64,000 nt of DNA from Aralia elata (taxonomy: Eukaryota > Streptophyta > Magnoliopsida > Apiales > Araliaceae), in NCBI GenBank assembly GCA_034770075.1, contig CM068378.1, forward strand, positions 45,102,508 to 45,166,507, read 5' to 3'. The notes beneath the pieces were generated by a model. The model searched no databases, was not told the DNA's origin, and saw only the letters and a list, made by a program, of their open reading frames with translations. A program made the translations under genes and the position numbers. Shown one piece after another: positions 39,862 through 51,335 of this stretch. Each line of letters begins with the position of its first letter. Position 1 is the stretch's first letter.

Positions 39862-42800
39862 ATGGACATAGAAATTGCGAATAGGGAGGTGATTCCTGTT
39901 AAGTTTGTCCACAAGAACTGTCAGGTAGATATTAAGGGTCATGTGATGACAGTAAACTTGATCCCAATTTGTCTTGGGGAGTTTGATGTTATTTGGGGTA
40001 TGGATTGGTTGTTTAACCATGGGGCAATTATTGACTGTCAAAAGAAGTGTGTAAACCTTATGACTCCGTCAAAGGTAGTGTTTTATGGCAGCAAGTCGCC
40101 TAGACAAATGAGTTATCTGACGATGGTGCAAGCCAGAAAGATGTTGAAACAAGGATGTGTAGGATATCTAGCCTACATAGTTGATACCCGAAAGGTGGGT
40201 GCAAAACTGGAGGAGATACCAGTAGTTAGGGATTTTGCGGATGTGTTTCCTGATGATTTGCCAGGATTACCGCCAGATAGGGAAATCGAGTTTGTAATTG
40301 ATTTAGCACCAGGAACGGCCCCTATATCGAAAGCCCCGTATCGAATGGCTCCGGTAGAAATGAAGGAATTAATGGTGCAATTATAGGAATTGCTGGATAA
40401 GAAGTATATCCAACCGAGCGTTTCGCCGTGGGGAGCGCCGGTATTGTTTGTTAAGAAGAAGGATGGGTCGATGCGTCTTTGCATTGATTATAGAGAGTTG
40501 AACAAGGTCACGATTAAAAACAAGTATCCATTGCCAAGGATCGATGACCTGTTTGACCAACTGAAGGGAGCAAGATATTTTTCGAAGATAGATTTACGAA
40601 GTGGGTACCATCAATTGAAGGTGAGAAAAGAGGACATACCAAAGACGGCGTTTCGAACCAGATATGGTCACTATGAGTTTTTGGTTATGTCATTTGGCTT
40701 AACGAATGCGCCTGCAGCATTCATGGACTTAATGAATAGGGTGTTCAAACCATTTCTGGATAAGTTTGTGGTGGTATTCATAGACGACATTTTGGTTTAC
40801 TCCAAAACTCAAGAAGAACACGTGGAGCATTTGAGGGTGACGTTGGAGGCGTTAAGGAAAGAGAAATTATATGCAAAATTTTCGAAATGTGAATTTTGGT
40901 TGGAGCGTGTTCAATTCCTTGGGCATGTTATTGATAAGGACGGGATTTCAGTAGATCCAGTGAAAGTAGAGGCTGTTATGAACTGAGATCAGCCGAAGAC
41001 ACCGTCGGAAGTGAGGAGTTTCCTTGGTTTGGCAAGATACTACAGGCGTTTTATTCAAGATTTCTCTAGGATCGCCATTCCGTTGACGAATTTAACAAGG
41101 AAATCAGTGGAGTTTGTTTGGACGGAGAAGTGCGAAGAAAGTTTCCAAAAACTAAAGGAGAGACTAAGTTCAGCACCTGTGTTGTCTTTGCTAGATGTTA
41201 CAGGAAATTTTGTGGTGTACAGTGACGCATCACATAAAGGACTTGGTTGTGTGTTGATGCAGAATGGTAAGGTTATTGCATATGCATCGCGGCAACTAAA
41301 AGACTATGAAAAAGGGTATCCGACCCATGATTTGGAGTTAGCAGCCGTGGTGTTTGCTTTAAAAATCTAGAGGCACTATTTCTATGGGGAGAAGTGTGAA
41401 ATATATACAGACCATAAAAGTTTGAAGTATATTTTCACGCAGAAAGATTTGAATATGCGGCAGAGGAGATAGATAGAATTGATCAAAGATTATGACTGTG
41501 AAATTCTATACCATCCAGGGAAGGCTAATGTGGTTGCCGACGCTTTGAGTAGAAAAGGTCGGGAGAAACTGTTTATGCTAACTGCTCAAGAGAAACTTGT
41601 GGCGGAAATGGCTAAGTTGGAATTGGAGGTGAAACATCTGGCAGAGCCTAATGAAAAATTGTTCCAAATGGAAACTCAACCAACTTTGGTGGAAAAAGTG
41701 AAAGAAGCGCAACTCCAGGATGAGGAGTGTGTTGAGATACGGAAAAGAGTGCTTGAAGGTGAAGAGCTTAAATATAAAATCGATACCGAAGGGTTGCTGA
41801 GATTTGAAGGCAGAATCTGGGTACCGTCGGTATTGGCAATCAGAGAGGAGATTTTGAATGAAGCTCACAGTTCAAGATTTTCGGTTCACCCGGGAAGCAC
41901 AAAGATGTACCAGGATCTTCGACAACATTTTTGGTGGCCAAACATGAAAAGAGAGGTTGCTGAATGTGTTGCGAAATGTCTCACTTGTCAGAGAGTTAAA
42001 GCGGAGCATCAACGACCAAGTGGTTTGTTACAGCCCTTGAAGATACCAGAATGGAAGTGGGAGCATATCACAATGGACTTTGTAGTAGGGCTTCCAACTA
42101 CTTAGAAGGGATATGACGCAATATGGGTCATAGTTGACCGATTGACGAAATCAGCGCATTTCTTGCCCATCAAAATCCGATTCACTTTGGATCAGCTGGC
42201 GAAATTATATGTCAAAGAGATTATCTCAAGGCACGGAGTTCCAGTAACAATAGTATCAGATCGAGATCCACGTTTTACCTCAAAATTTTGGAGGAGTCTA
42301 CAAGCTTGTTTGGGGACACAGTTGAGAATGAGTACAGCCTATCATCCTCAAACCGATGGCCAGAGCGAAAGAACAATTCAAACGTTGGAAGATATGCTTC
42401 GGGCGTGCGTCATGGATTTTAAAGGCAACTGGGATGATCATTTACCTCTGGTCGAGTTTGCTTACAACAATAGTCATCACGCTAGTATAGGCATGCCGCC
42501 CTACGAAGCATTGTACGGAAGGAAATGCAGAACTCCATTATGCTGGGATGAGATTGGTGAACGACGACTATTGGGACCCGAGCTGGTACAACAAACTGCT
42601 GAAATTGTCAAGGTGATAAGAGCCAGACTGGTAGCCGCTCAAGACAGACAGAAGAAGTATGCTGATCAACACCGACAAAATCGCGAATTTGAAGTCGGGA
42701 GCTTTATGTTTCTCAAAGTATCACCTTGGAAGGGAAAGATCAGATTTGGTAAAAAGGGTAAACTCAGTCCGCGGTTTATTGGACCTTTCGAAGTGCTGAA

Positions 42801-43113
42801 ACTGATGGGTGAAGTAGCTTATGAGGTAGCTTTACCTCCTGAGTTAGGTCATATTCACAATGTATTCCACATATCGGTGCTACGACCGTATAAGTCTGAT
42901 TATAAGCATGTCATAGAGTATGAACCGATACAATTCGAGAAAGATTTGTCTTATGAAGAGGTTCCTGTTCAGATAGTGGACAGGAAGGAGCAAGTTCTTA
43001 GAAATAAAGTGATACCTTCTGTAAAGGTAATCTAGAAGAACCACAGTGCTGAGGAAGCAACGTGGGAACTCGAGGAGCACATGATACAGAATTACCTTCA
43101 ATTGTTTGCCTAA
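39862..43113 (+). pseudogene. RT, RNase H, integrase and chromodomain of the Tekay-like element
   Basis: One frame with six internal stops: TAG 40384, TGA 40984, TAG 41368, TAG 41470, TAG 42103, TAG 43033. From context each replaces Gln or Trp. RT spans about 40390-40990 (MRLCIDYRELNK, YFSKIDLRSGYHQL, VVFIDDILVYSK). RNase H is at about 41190-41540 (VVYSDASHKGLG, HDLELAAVVFAL, ADALSRKG). Integrase runs from the zinc-binding region near 41870-41990 through the core at about 42050-42500 (MDFVVGLPTT, VSDRDPRFTS, DGQSERTIQTLE). The C-terminal region reads VFHISVLRPYKSDYKHVIEY, followed by a chromodomain-like segment to TAA 43111. Catalytic residues of RT and integrase survive, but no full-length product is possible. 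Confidence 0.93.
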
Positions 43114-43125
43114 TTGTTATATTGC

Positions 43126-43223
43126 GATTCTGGGGACAGAATCTTTGTAAGGAGGGGAAAATGTAACGGACGATTTAATTGCGTTGTGATTCTAGGGACA
43201 GAATCCTTTTAAGGAGGGAAAGA
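43126..43223 (+). promoter_or_regulatory. Tandem pair of stem-loop plus polypurine modules, Tekay-like element
   Basis: GATTCTG-GGGA-CAGAATC at 43126-43143 and a copy at 43188-43205 (closing pair changed to A/C), 62 bp apart as in element Y. Each is followed by AAGGAGGG-type purines and TGTAACG (43162; LTR start 43224). The spacing to the LTR is 18 nt. Confidence 0.8.
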
Positions 43224-46095
43224 TGTAACGAATGCAATTTTGAGAATTAATAAAAATATTTATTGAGTTGTATAAATATTTTTGTTAATTTATTGAATTA
43301 ATAGATGATTTATTAAGCTATTGTGAAATAAGTTTATGTTGAGTTAATTGTGTTAATTGTTACTTGAATATGATGTGTGATGATTATTCTAATTTAATTA
43401 TTAATTAAATTAGATGATGAAAAGAATTATTTGATTAAATGATTTATGTTAATAAATAATTTATTTGAATAATATAATTTATTTGGTGTTTTTGTTAAAT
43501 AAAATTATTATTTGAGTTAGTTATATTTAATTGAATTTATTTAATAATGATAAGTTCAATTAAATTAAATGTGTGACATTTAAAACTATATGTTATAATG
43601 TTTTATTAAAATAAATGAAAGGAGTTTTAATTTAGTTTTTCCAAACTAGGCCTTATGACCTTTGGTTGGATAAATGAGTTATTTTAATTGTGTTTTACCA
43701 AACAAGACATAAGAATAATAAGTTATTTTATTAGTGTTTACCAAACAAGCCTTAGAGGCTTTTGAAATCTTTAACTAATAGATTAATATCATACGTTATT
43801 ATTTTATTAAATCATCAGTTTTTATTTTATCAGTTTATATTTTTAAACTACGTCAGTTAAGAAAAAGAAAAGAAAGAAGAGACAAAACAGAGTTTGAGAG
43901 AAAGAAAAGAATAGAGCTCTGTGAGTTTGAGAGTTGAGAGAAAAGAAAGAATTGAGAGTTTGTGAATTGAGAAAGAGAAGGAAGGGAAGTGCTAGTAAGG
44001 AATTATATATAGCTTGAAGGTATAATTCTTTTGGTTTTGTTCTTCATTATGTTTTTATTATTTTATTTCCCTGTATATGATTTCTACTTCACTGTATATG
44101 AATTTATATGCCAAATACATGAATTACTTGTTTATAATTGTTAGTAAGCATGTATTAAAGATTATGTGGTGATTATAAATTAGTTTGAAGAATTAATTCA
44201 TGAAAACATGCTTTAGAATTGAGTTCTTAGTTTTACAGAGCTTTATTTCATGTATGGCATATTTGTATGAAAATTGATGCTCTAGTTTGTTATTAATCGG
44301 TAAAGTGATAATTGTTTATGATTATTTGATGAAAAACATGAGTTATGCAAAAAGAATTGTTTTAATTGGTTGAAAAATGAATTTACAGAGTTTAATTTCA
44401 TGAGAATGGTTAAAACTTGAATATTTGGTTTTAACAGTGAATTTTTGGTTTTAAACTAGTTGTTTATGTGTTAGAATGATTAAAATGTTTACAGAACATG
44501 TTAGGTAAATGTTTTATATCATATATGATGTCTGGGTATGTTTAATTTATATTCTGGATGGTAGAATTCGAAAAATTTGGCCAAATTTGGCCTAAGTTTT
44601 CACTGATTCGCGACTGTAGGAGATGACTGTCGAGTCTCTCGCCCCGGCGAGAGAAATGAACTGTAAATTCTCGCCCCGGCGAGAAAATTTACAAAGGGAA
44701 TCCTCGCCCCGGCGAGAAAATTTAAAAGGAATTGTCGCCCCGGCGAGAACCACTGCTGGAAAATTTTTATTTTGTTTTCCTTTCTTAGAAGTTATGATGG
44801 ATAATTAAATTTATATTAAAGTATTAAGTGATTAATGAAATTCCTAGATAATTGAAACTTGTTGATTATGGTTTGCTAAATGAGATGTTATAATAAAAAG
44901 GATAAAAGCAAGCTTAAAGTGTATATTATTTTGTAACTAATTATGTTACCATTTTATAATTAAATGTATAGGTTGTTTAAGGATCGTGAGATATTTAATT
45001 TGTAATCAACGCTTGAGGCAAGTTCCTTATCTCAACTTATTACTTTATGTTGAGCACGTTTTCCTTCCTTAAGCTTGAAAATTATTTATAGCAAGTTGTT
45101 GTTCTCTTTTAACTTGTTAATTTATTCAAGACAAGTTTATTTATATTGAGCAAGCTTATTGACCTTAGCTTATTGATATTCAAGCAAGGTTATTATCATG
45201 ATTATATAATCAAGCTTTATTCCAATCATTGTTATTATTCAAACTTCGAGTATAGTTTCTATTGAACAAACTCTATTGAATTAGACTAGCAAACCCTTTT
45301 TGATTCAGCTAGTCCTTAGTTGATGAACGTTTCAACGACTTAGAATGTTTTCTATTCTTATTCCAAGCCAATTTCCTTTTTGGTATGGATTCAGACGATA
45401 AACTAAGATGAACAACCCTAACATAGGGGATTACTTACGCGACAGCGTTAAAATTTTTGTGCACAATACATTGTACAAAGGGCTGATCCCCCTGAGTACG
45501 AGATGTTGGTCCATAGTCTATATGACCGTTAAAGGTTACAGTAGAAATACTTGTCAACCTAGGACATAGTTCGAGGTCTTGTGACCCTCAGATATAATTT
45601 CTAAATCTTGAATTCTATATTTTTGGAATCAAGCATTCTAAAGAGCTTTTAAATTTAAATCATTTATTGGTTGAGAATCAGCAAACTATTACTCCTCAGT
45701 TGAAATCATTTCATTTAGATATTATTGTTATTGTACTTGTGAGCAATTGTTTGCTCACTCTTGCACAAATTATTGCAGCTAAGGCTGAGAAACCGGACGA
45801 GCTGTCCACGAGCAAAGGCAAGGGCAAGATGCATAAATAGCTAAAGACCTGTTATTTATTTGATGATCGATTGTATCAAGTATTATTTAAATTATGTTTT
45901 ATTCCGCATTTGATGTATTAAGGTTAAGATAACTTGGGAGTTGAATATTTAATAGTTTGGTGATGTAACCCATTTTGGGAAGATATTTCTTTAAGTTTAT
46001 TTAATTGTTATTTTATTGGGTAGTTAGTTTTGAATGTATGTTATAGTGAACACCAAATCAGTGGGAATTAAGTACCTGGATTTGGGGGTGTCACA
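43224..46095 (+). mobile_element. 3' LTR of the Tekay-like element
   Basis: TGTAACGAATGC to GGGGGTGTCACA, 2872 bp. It keeps the 137 bp missing from the 5' LTR. A GC dyad cluster is at 44635-44749, and the stem-loop at 45739-45758. In the terminal small frame one Pro codon has become Leu. Confidence 0.95.
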
Positions 46096-47457
46096 GTAGT
46101 ACAAGTGATCTTTGGACTTGAGATCATCATAGTATCTTGTGTATGATGAGTTATACTTTGACATGTCCCTTAAGACCTTTAGGGTGTATCAAAGGATATG
46201 ATTGGGTATAATAAGGTGTACATGGAGATAGGTGAATGATCAACAAAGAATCTACCACGTCTAGTAAAATATGTGAATGTCCTATGTGATTCGATAAATG
46301 ACAACTCAGTAGTCCTTGGCCAAGGCAGAATGAAATTAGAAAGTAGTTTCTAATTTACATTATTTAGAGTTGTGCATTTGGGAATCGAAATACATATAAT
46401 TAAATATAATAAGACTTGACAGTAAATTCATGTCTTATATTTAATTGGGACATTGTATGGTAGATGGATTGAATTGTACGGTAATTATGCACTGAAAGGT
46501 TCTTTTGTGATTAATGTTGAAATCTATATTATCTAGAAAGTCGTTGATCACTAAGGGGGCTTACCCTTATTGTAGAATAAATATTATTTATTTAAATAAA
46601 TTAAATAGTTTAATTTATTTATTTCAATATAATTAGAATTATTCTAATTGATTTATTCACAACCGGTTTAATATGGAGAACCTAAAGGGTCACACCACAA
46701 AAGAAAAATATTTATTTAAGAAGTAAATGGTATAATTGTAATAATAAGTTGAGTGTATTTAATTTAATCTATGGAGATAGAATAAATTAAATAGCTTAAT
46801 ATTTATTATTTAATATTTTGAATATATTAAATATAAATTAATAAGAGGAGTCTTATTATTATTATTATTATTATAATTATTTAATTCCTAATAGAGATTG
46901 AGAATTAATTAATAGAAGTACTCTCTCATGAATTCCTAATTAGATTAGGAGCATAATTAATTAAAGGAGTTTAATTATAATAGAAACCCTAATCCTAAAT
47001 AGTTTAGGAAAGGGTTTTCCTACATCTATAAATAAGAGAAGTCTTATCATAGATTAGGGTTACACACTCTTACATTAGATTGTGGAGAGTACTTATAATT
47101 TCTATAGAGATAAAAACTAGAGTTTTGTCATCACCCATCTTCTTGAACAACTATTCTTCCTTGGTGGATCACCTCTAGAGGCCAAACACTTGGGTGGCTA
47201 ACGTTGATCAAGCGAAGGAATTTAGTCGGTGGAATTCAAGGAGAACGCGAAGGAATTGGAAGTGAACTTGTACCCTAGGAAGCTTTGATTCACGAGGGTA
47301 TAATTCTCTATCTCTATCTCTTTCGTTAATTGATAATTGAACACAAGGAAAGATCATGGTGATGGTTTGTATGAAAAATTTTAAAATTCGTTTTATCACG
47401 CTTTTGCTCTATTTATGTAATTTGATTGCATGCTTGCGTTATATACAAACCCAACAG

Positions 47458-47470
47458 TGGTATCAGAGCC
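47458..47470 (+). promoter_or_regulatory. Primer binding site of the copia element (initiator tRNA-Met)
   Basis: TGGTATCAGAGCC, one base after the LTR end CCCAACA. Confidence 0.92.
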
Positions 47471-47569
47471 TAATCCTTGTGTTAATTATTGATTTTGATG
47501 ATTCCATATATGAATTGATATGCGATACGATCGGATTTTGGGCAGAAATGTTTTTCCAGAATCTTCATC

Positions 47570-47693
47570 GCGGCGCGGCCGCGCCGCTTCCAGTTCATTC
47601 TGGAGCGTGGCCGCACCTGAACCCAGAAAACATTTCTGGGGGTGCAGCGCGGCCGCGCCGCTCCTAGTTCAATTTAGAGCGCGGTCGCGCCGG
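47570..47693 (+). repeat. GC-rich dyad cluster, copia leader
   Basis: GCGGCGCGGCCGCGCCGC (47570-47587) is a perfect 18-bp palindrome. GCGCGGCCGCGC recurs at 47647-47658, with decayed copies near 47603 (GAGCGTGGCCGCACC) and 47677 (GAGCGCGGTCGCGCC). Confidence 0.92.
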
Positions 47694-48476
47694 TATGCAC
47701 AGTTTAAAATTTTTTTGTTTTTCTCAATTAACATAAATGGTTTATTTAATTGATAAAAATTTAAAATAAAGATGTTTATTTTATCTGAAATATGATTACA
47801 GATTGCTAAAATTAAAGGAGTTTAATTTGGATTTGGTTTTTTTGATGAAAATAAAAGAGTTTATTTTGTTTCAAAAACTAAATATTAGCAAAACGTTTGC
47901 CCATTAATTGATATCAATGCATATATGGAATGGTTTTATTATTCATGAGATGAATGTTATTTATTGATGCATATAGAGATATGTATGATGATAAATAGGG
48001 ATTGATTATGGACTATTGACCAATGTGTGATTGAAATTATTTTAGAGGATGCTTGAATGAATGGGTTTTTATAAATGGGGTCTGCGCACCTCTTCTTCTC
48101 TAATTTGTCTTAATGTAAATTCTATCTCCCTCCTATGTACTTCCCCTTGACTGCTGATCAAGGTTTCTATCTATTGTAAATAGTTTATGTAATAGGACTA
48201 GTTAGAATTATTTTGAAAAATTGGAGACAAAGGAGCAAGGAGCGCTTGAAGACCTGTTTGTAATGGAGCACGGTATTTAAATGTAATAGTTATATTTAAA
48301 TTTAATTCTTGCACCCTAGGTTTGACCTTTTGGTTCACTTGGTGGCTCTAGTAAACCAAACTAGAATAAAAGTCCATAATCAATCTGGGTAAAATATAAT
48401 ATTCTGTATGTGCATGCTTACTAAATATATATTATATATTATCCAACATGCTTCGCATGTTTAATAATATGACGCG

Positions 48477-48481
<5 letters not shown>

Positions 48482-48545
<64 letters not shown>
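48482..48545. repeat. (AT)n(GT)n compound microsatellite
   Basis: About 15 TA units followed by about 16 GT units. Confidence 0.95.
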
Positions 48546-48546
<1 letters not shown>

Positions 48547-48690
48547 ATGTGCGCTAAACAAGATGAGATTAATAATAATAAACTCCTCGAAGAAATCATA
48601 TTAAGTCCTAAGCATTCAAAGATATTAGGAATATCGAACGTCGCCTTCTAGCATGGTAAAGCAATAGAGTATTAAATATTTAATATGAGT

Positions 48691-48987
48691 TTGTTGTGTA
48701 CACACAAGGCGAGTATTAAATATTTAAGATGTTGTTTTATCACATTTGATGCTTATTAAGGAATTGAACATTACTGCTTTGTTGTGCACACACACAAGGG
48801 CAGTCTTTTTCTCTTCACATATATGGAAGTGCTAGGTTGGATTTAACTTAGATTATTTTAGTTCGGATGTGCACACACTTGACCATTAAAATCTAAGAGG
48901 GAAAATACAAGGAGTTACATAGTGATGTAATTAATAATAGTTATATACCTATTTATTTATATATAGTTTGTTATGCACACACAAGGC
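48691..48987 (+). repeat. Four dispersed copies of a GTGCACACACAAGG-type word
   Basis: At 48691-48710, 48779-48799, about 48866-48881 and 48967-48987. TTGTGT and ACACAA halves can pair, so each could form a small hairpin. Confidence 0.6.
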
Positions 48988-49182
48988 TATATACATTTGA
49001 AATGGGATCCTTAGTCTCACTAGCAAATCTTTAATTAGAATTGTCAAACTATATAAGGAGGGTAATATAGTTTGATGAAAATGTGAGAGATACCAATTTA
49101 AAATAAAGGCCTAATTTATTTTGGTAATTAATTAAATGAATGTATGCTAAAATGTTGTCTATTTCACATGCAGAATTTAAAA

Positions 49183-50022
49183 ATGTCAAACTCACTATCA
49201 CTGCGTAACATACTTGATGCTAACAAACTGACCGGACCAAATTACACGGACTGGTTAAGGAATCTCAGAATTGTTCTCACTGCTGAAAATATTTCTTATG
49301 TCCTAAATTCGCCTGTCCCTGCAAATGTTGCAGAAACAACCTCTGAGGAAGAGATTGTTACTTCCAGAAAGTGGCAAAATGATGCAATCTTGGCTCAACG
49401 CATCATGCTCGCATCCATGAGTAACGAGCTTTAACGTCAGTATGAAACTATGGATGCTCCTACTATATTGCTGCACCTCAAAGAGTTGTATGGTGAGCAA
49501 AGTAGGACTGCAAGATATCAGATATCTAAGGAGCTCTTCCGATCTCGTATGACCGAGGGCACTACTGTTGAGACTCATGTCCTCAAGATGATCAATTTGA
49601 TTGAACAACTTGGACAACTTGGGTTCGTGATGGATGGGGAGTTAAGTCAAGATTTGATCTTGCAGTCACTCCTGGACACCTTCTCACAATTTGTTGTGAA
49701 TTTTCACATGAATAAGTTGGATGTCAGCTTGCCTGAGTTACTTAACATGTTGAAAACTGCAGAAGGTCACTTCTCATCCAACAAGAACCAAGTCTTACTA
49801 GTGGATGATTCTTCCAAGAAGAGGAAGAGGCCCAAGGTATCTTCTGAAAAGAAGAAAAACAAGAAGGTTAAGGGCAAGGCGAAGAGAAAGGATAAAAGAA
49901 ACCTGATCCAGATAGCAAAGGAATTTGCTACCATTACAATAAGCTGGGACACTGGAAGAGGAACTACAAGAAGTATCTTGCGGACCAAAAGAAGCTTGGA
50001 GAAGCTTCGACTTTCGATCTAG
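49183..50022 (+). pseudogene. Gag of the Ty1/copia element
   Basis: Starts ATG 49183 (MSNSLSLRNILDANKLTGPN), a typical plant copia gag start, and continues with YTDWLRNLRIVL, then KELYGEQSRTARYQ and MTEGTTVETHVLKM of the UBN2-type gag domain. TAA at 49432-49434 interrupts it in frame where Gln is expected. After a Lys-rich linker the nucleocapsid knuckle is in another frame (about 49926 onward, CYHYNKLGHWKRNY), so an indel lies in about 49850-49920. The knuckle has also lost two Cys residues to Tyr. Confidence 0.88.
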
Positions 50023-50024
50023 GT

Positions 50025-51335
50025 TTGTTCATGACTGAAATTAATTTTTCTGAAAGTCAAAATTCTACTTGGGTATTGGATACCGGCTGCAGTTCTCACA
50101 TATGTAATAATATGCAGGGACTAAGTAGAAGTAGAAAGCTGAACAAGGATGAAGTCATCCTACGAGTGGGAAATGGAGCAAAGGTTGCTACATTAGCTGT
50201 AGGAACTTATTGTTTAGCACTTCCTATGGGCATGTACATTAGTTTAAATAATTGTTATTATGTTCCAACACTCATTAGAAACATTATTTCAATTTTTGTA
50301 TTGGATATGAATGGTTTTGATATTATAATAAAGAACAACAGTTATTCTATTTATAATAAAAATGTTTTATATGGTGTTGGCAATTTACTGAATGGACTTT
50401 ACATACTTGACTTGCATGAAAATATACTTCAAATTGAACAAACTAAGAAAAGAAAAATAGATGATGTTAATTATACCTTTATGTGGCACTATAGACTCGG
50501 TCATATCAATGAAACAAGATTAACCAAGTTGCATAAAGATGGACTTTTAGAGCTATCTGATTACGAATCATATCCAATTTGTGAATCTTGTGTCATGGGT
50601 AAGATGACTAAATCTCCTTTTAGTGGAAAAAGAGAAAGAGTTACAGAGTTGTTAGCATTGGTACACACAGACGTATGTGGACATATGACAACGAATGCAC
50701 GAGGAGGGTATTATTATTTTATTACTTTCACTGATGATCATTCTAGATTTGGATATGTGTATTTAATGAAATACAAATCCGAATCGTTTGAAAAGTTCAA
50801 AGAATTCAGAAGTGAAGTAGAGAAGCAAACTGGTAAGAGTATTAAAATTCTTCGATCGGATCGAGGAGGGGAATACTTGACCAATGAGTTTCTAAGTTGT
50901 CTCAAAGAAAATGGTATAATCTCACAATGGACTCCACCAGGGACGCCACAGTTGAATGGAAATCAAACATTGTTGGACATGGTTTGTTCCATAATGAGTT
51001 TTACCGACCTTCCAGTATCATTCTGGGGTTATGCCCTAGAATCGGCTGCATACCTACTTAACAAGGTACTTACCAAATCCGTCCCAAAGACTTCATATGA
51101 GTTATGGACAGGGAGGAAACCAAATCTTAAGCATGTTAAGACTTGGGGTTGTCTAGCTTATGTCAAAAGGTTTGAGCATGATAAGCTGAAGACTAGATCT
51201 GACAAATGTAGAATCTTGGGATACCCTAAAGAAATATCGGGGTATTATTTCTATCATCCTACTAATCAAAAGGTTTTTGTTCCAAAACACGCTGCCTTCT
51301 TGGAAAAGGAGTTTATCCTTGAAGGGGTCAGTGGG
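50025..51335 (+). pseudogene. Protease and integrase of the Ty1/copia element, truncated
   Basis: This is the same frame as the gag knuckle. The protease motif is WVLDTGCSSHICNN at about 50065. The GAG-pre-integrase zinc region follows (WHYRLGHINETRLTKLHK, then CESCVMGKM). The integrase core has the first Asp in HTDVCGHM and the second in LRSDRGGEY. The segment that normally holds the catalytic Glu is missing: sequence passes directly from GTPQLNG to NQTLLDM without a frame change, so about six codons have been lost. The match to copia integrase continues (ELWTGRKPNLKHVKTWGCLA, then VFVPKHAAFLEKEF) to GVSG, where the LTR at 51336 cuts it. RT and RNase H are not in the window. Confidence 0.92.

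Larger units (their letters stand above)
22254..46095 (+). mobile_element. Tekay/Del-like Ty3 retrotransposon, complete but defective, with nested insertion
   Basis: The layout is LTR (22254-24988), initiator-Met PBS, upstream coiled-coil ORF, gag, [Athila-like insertion], protease, RT, RNase H, integrase, chromodomain, twin polypurine modules, LTR (43224-46095). Gag with three Cys-rich knuckles, the iMet PBS and a C-terminal chromodomain place it in the Tekay/Del branch of chromoviruses. Without the insertion it would be about 11.6 kb. Many nonsense codons and a protease active-site change make it non-autonomous. Confidence 0.9.
21914..47456 (+). mobile_element. 5' LTR of the Ty1/copia element, split by the Tekay-like insertion
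   Basis: The right part (46101-47456) ends ACCCAACA, followed by GTGGTATCAGAGCC, a classic copia LTR/PBS junction. The left part (about 21914-22253, starting TGTTGTG) joins logically to 46101: the flanks are GCGATAGT and GTAGTACAAG, and ATAGT/GTAGT is the target duplication with one change. The LTR without the insertion would be about 1.7 kb. A TATA box (TATAAATA) is at 47027-47034. The left edge is approximate. Confidence 0.75.
47471..49182 (+). other. Long noncoding leader of the copia element
   Basis: About 1.7 kb. It has a GC dyad cluster (47570-47693), an (AT)n(GT)n microsatellite (48482-48545) and four copies of a TTGTTGTGCACACACAAGGC-like word (48691-48987). No credible gene; an ORF across the microsatellite is an artefact. 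Confidence 0.7.

Noticed and set aside
48448..48651. 67-codon open frame across the AT/GT microsatellite
   Set aside because: The peptide is a product of the dinucleotide repeat, with no similarity or start context.
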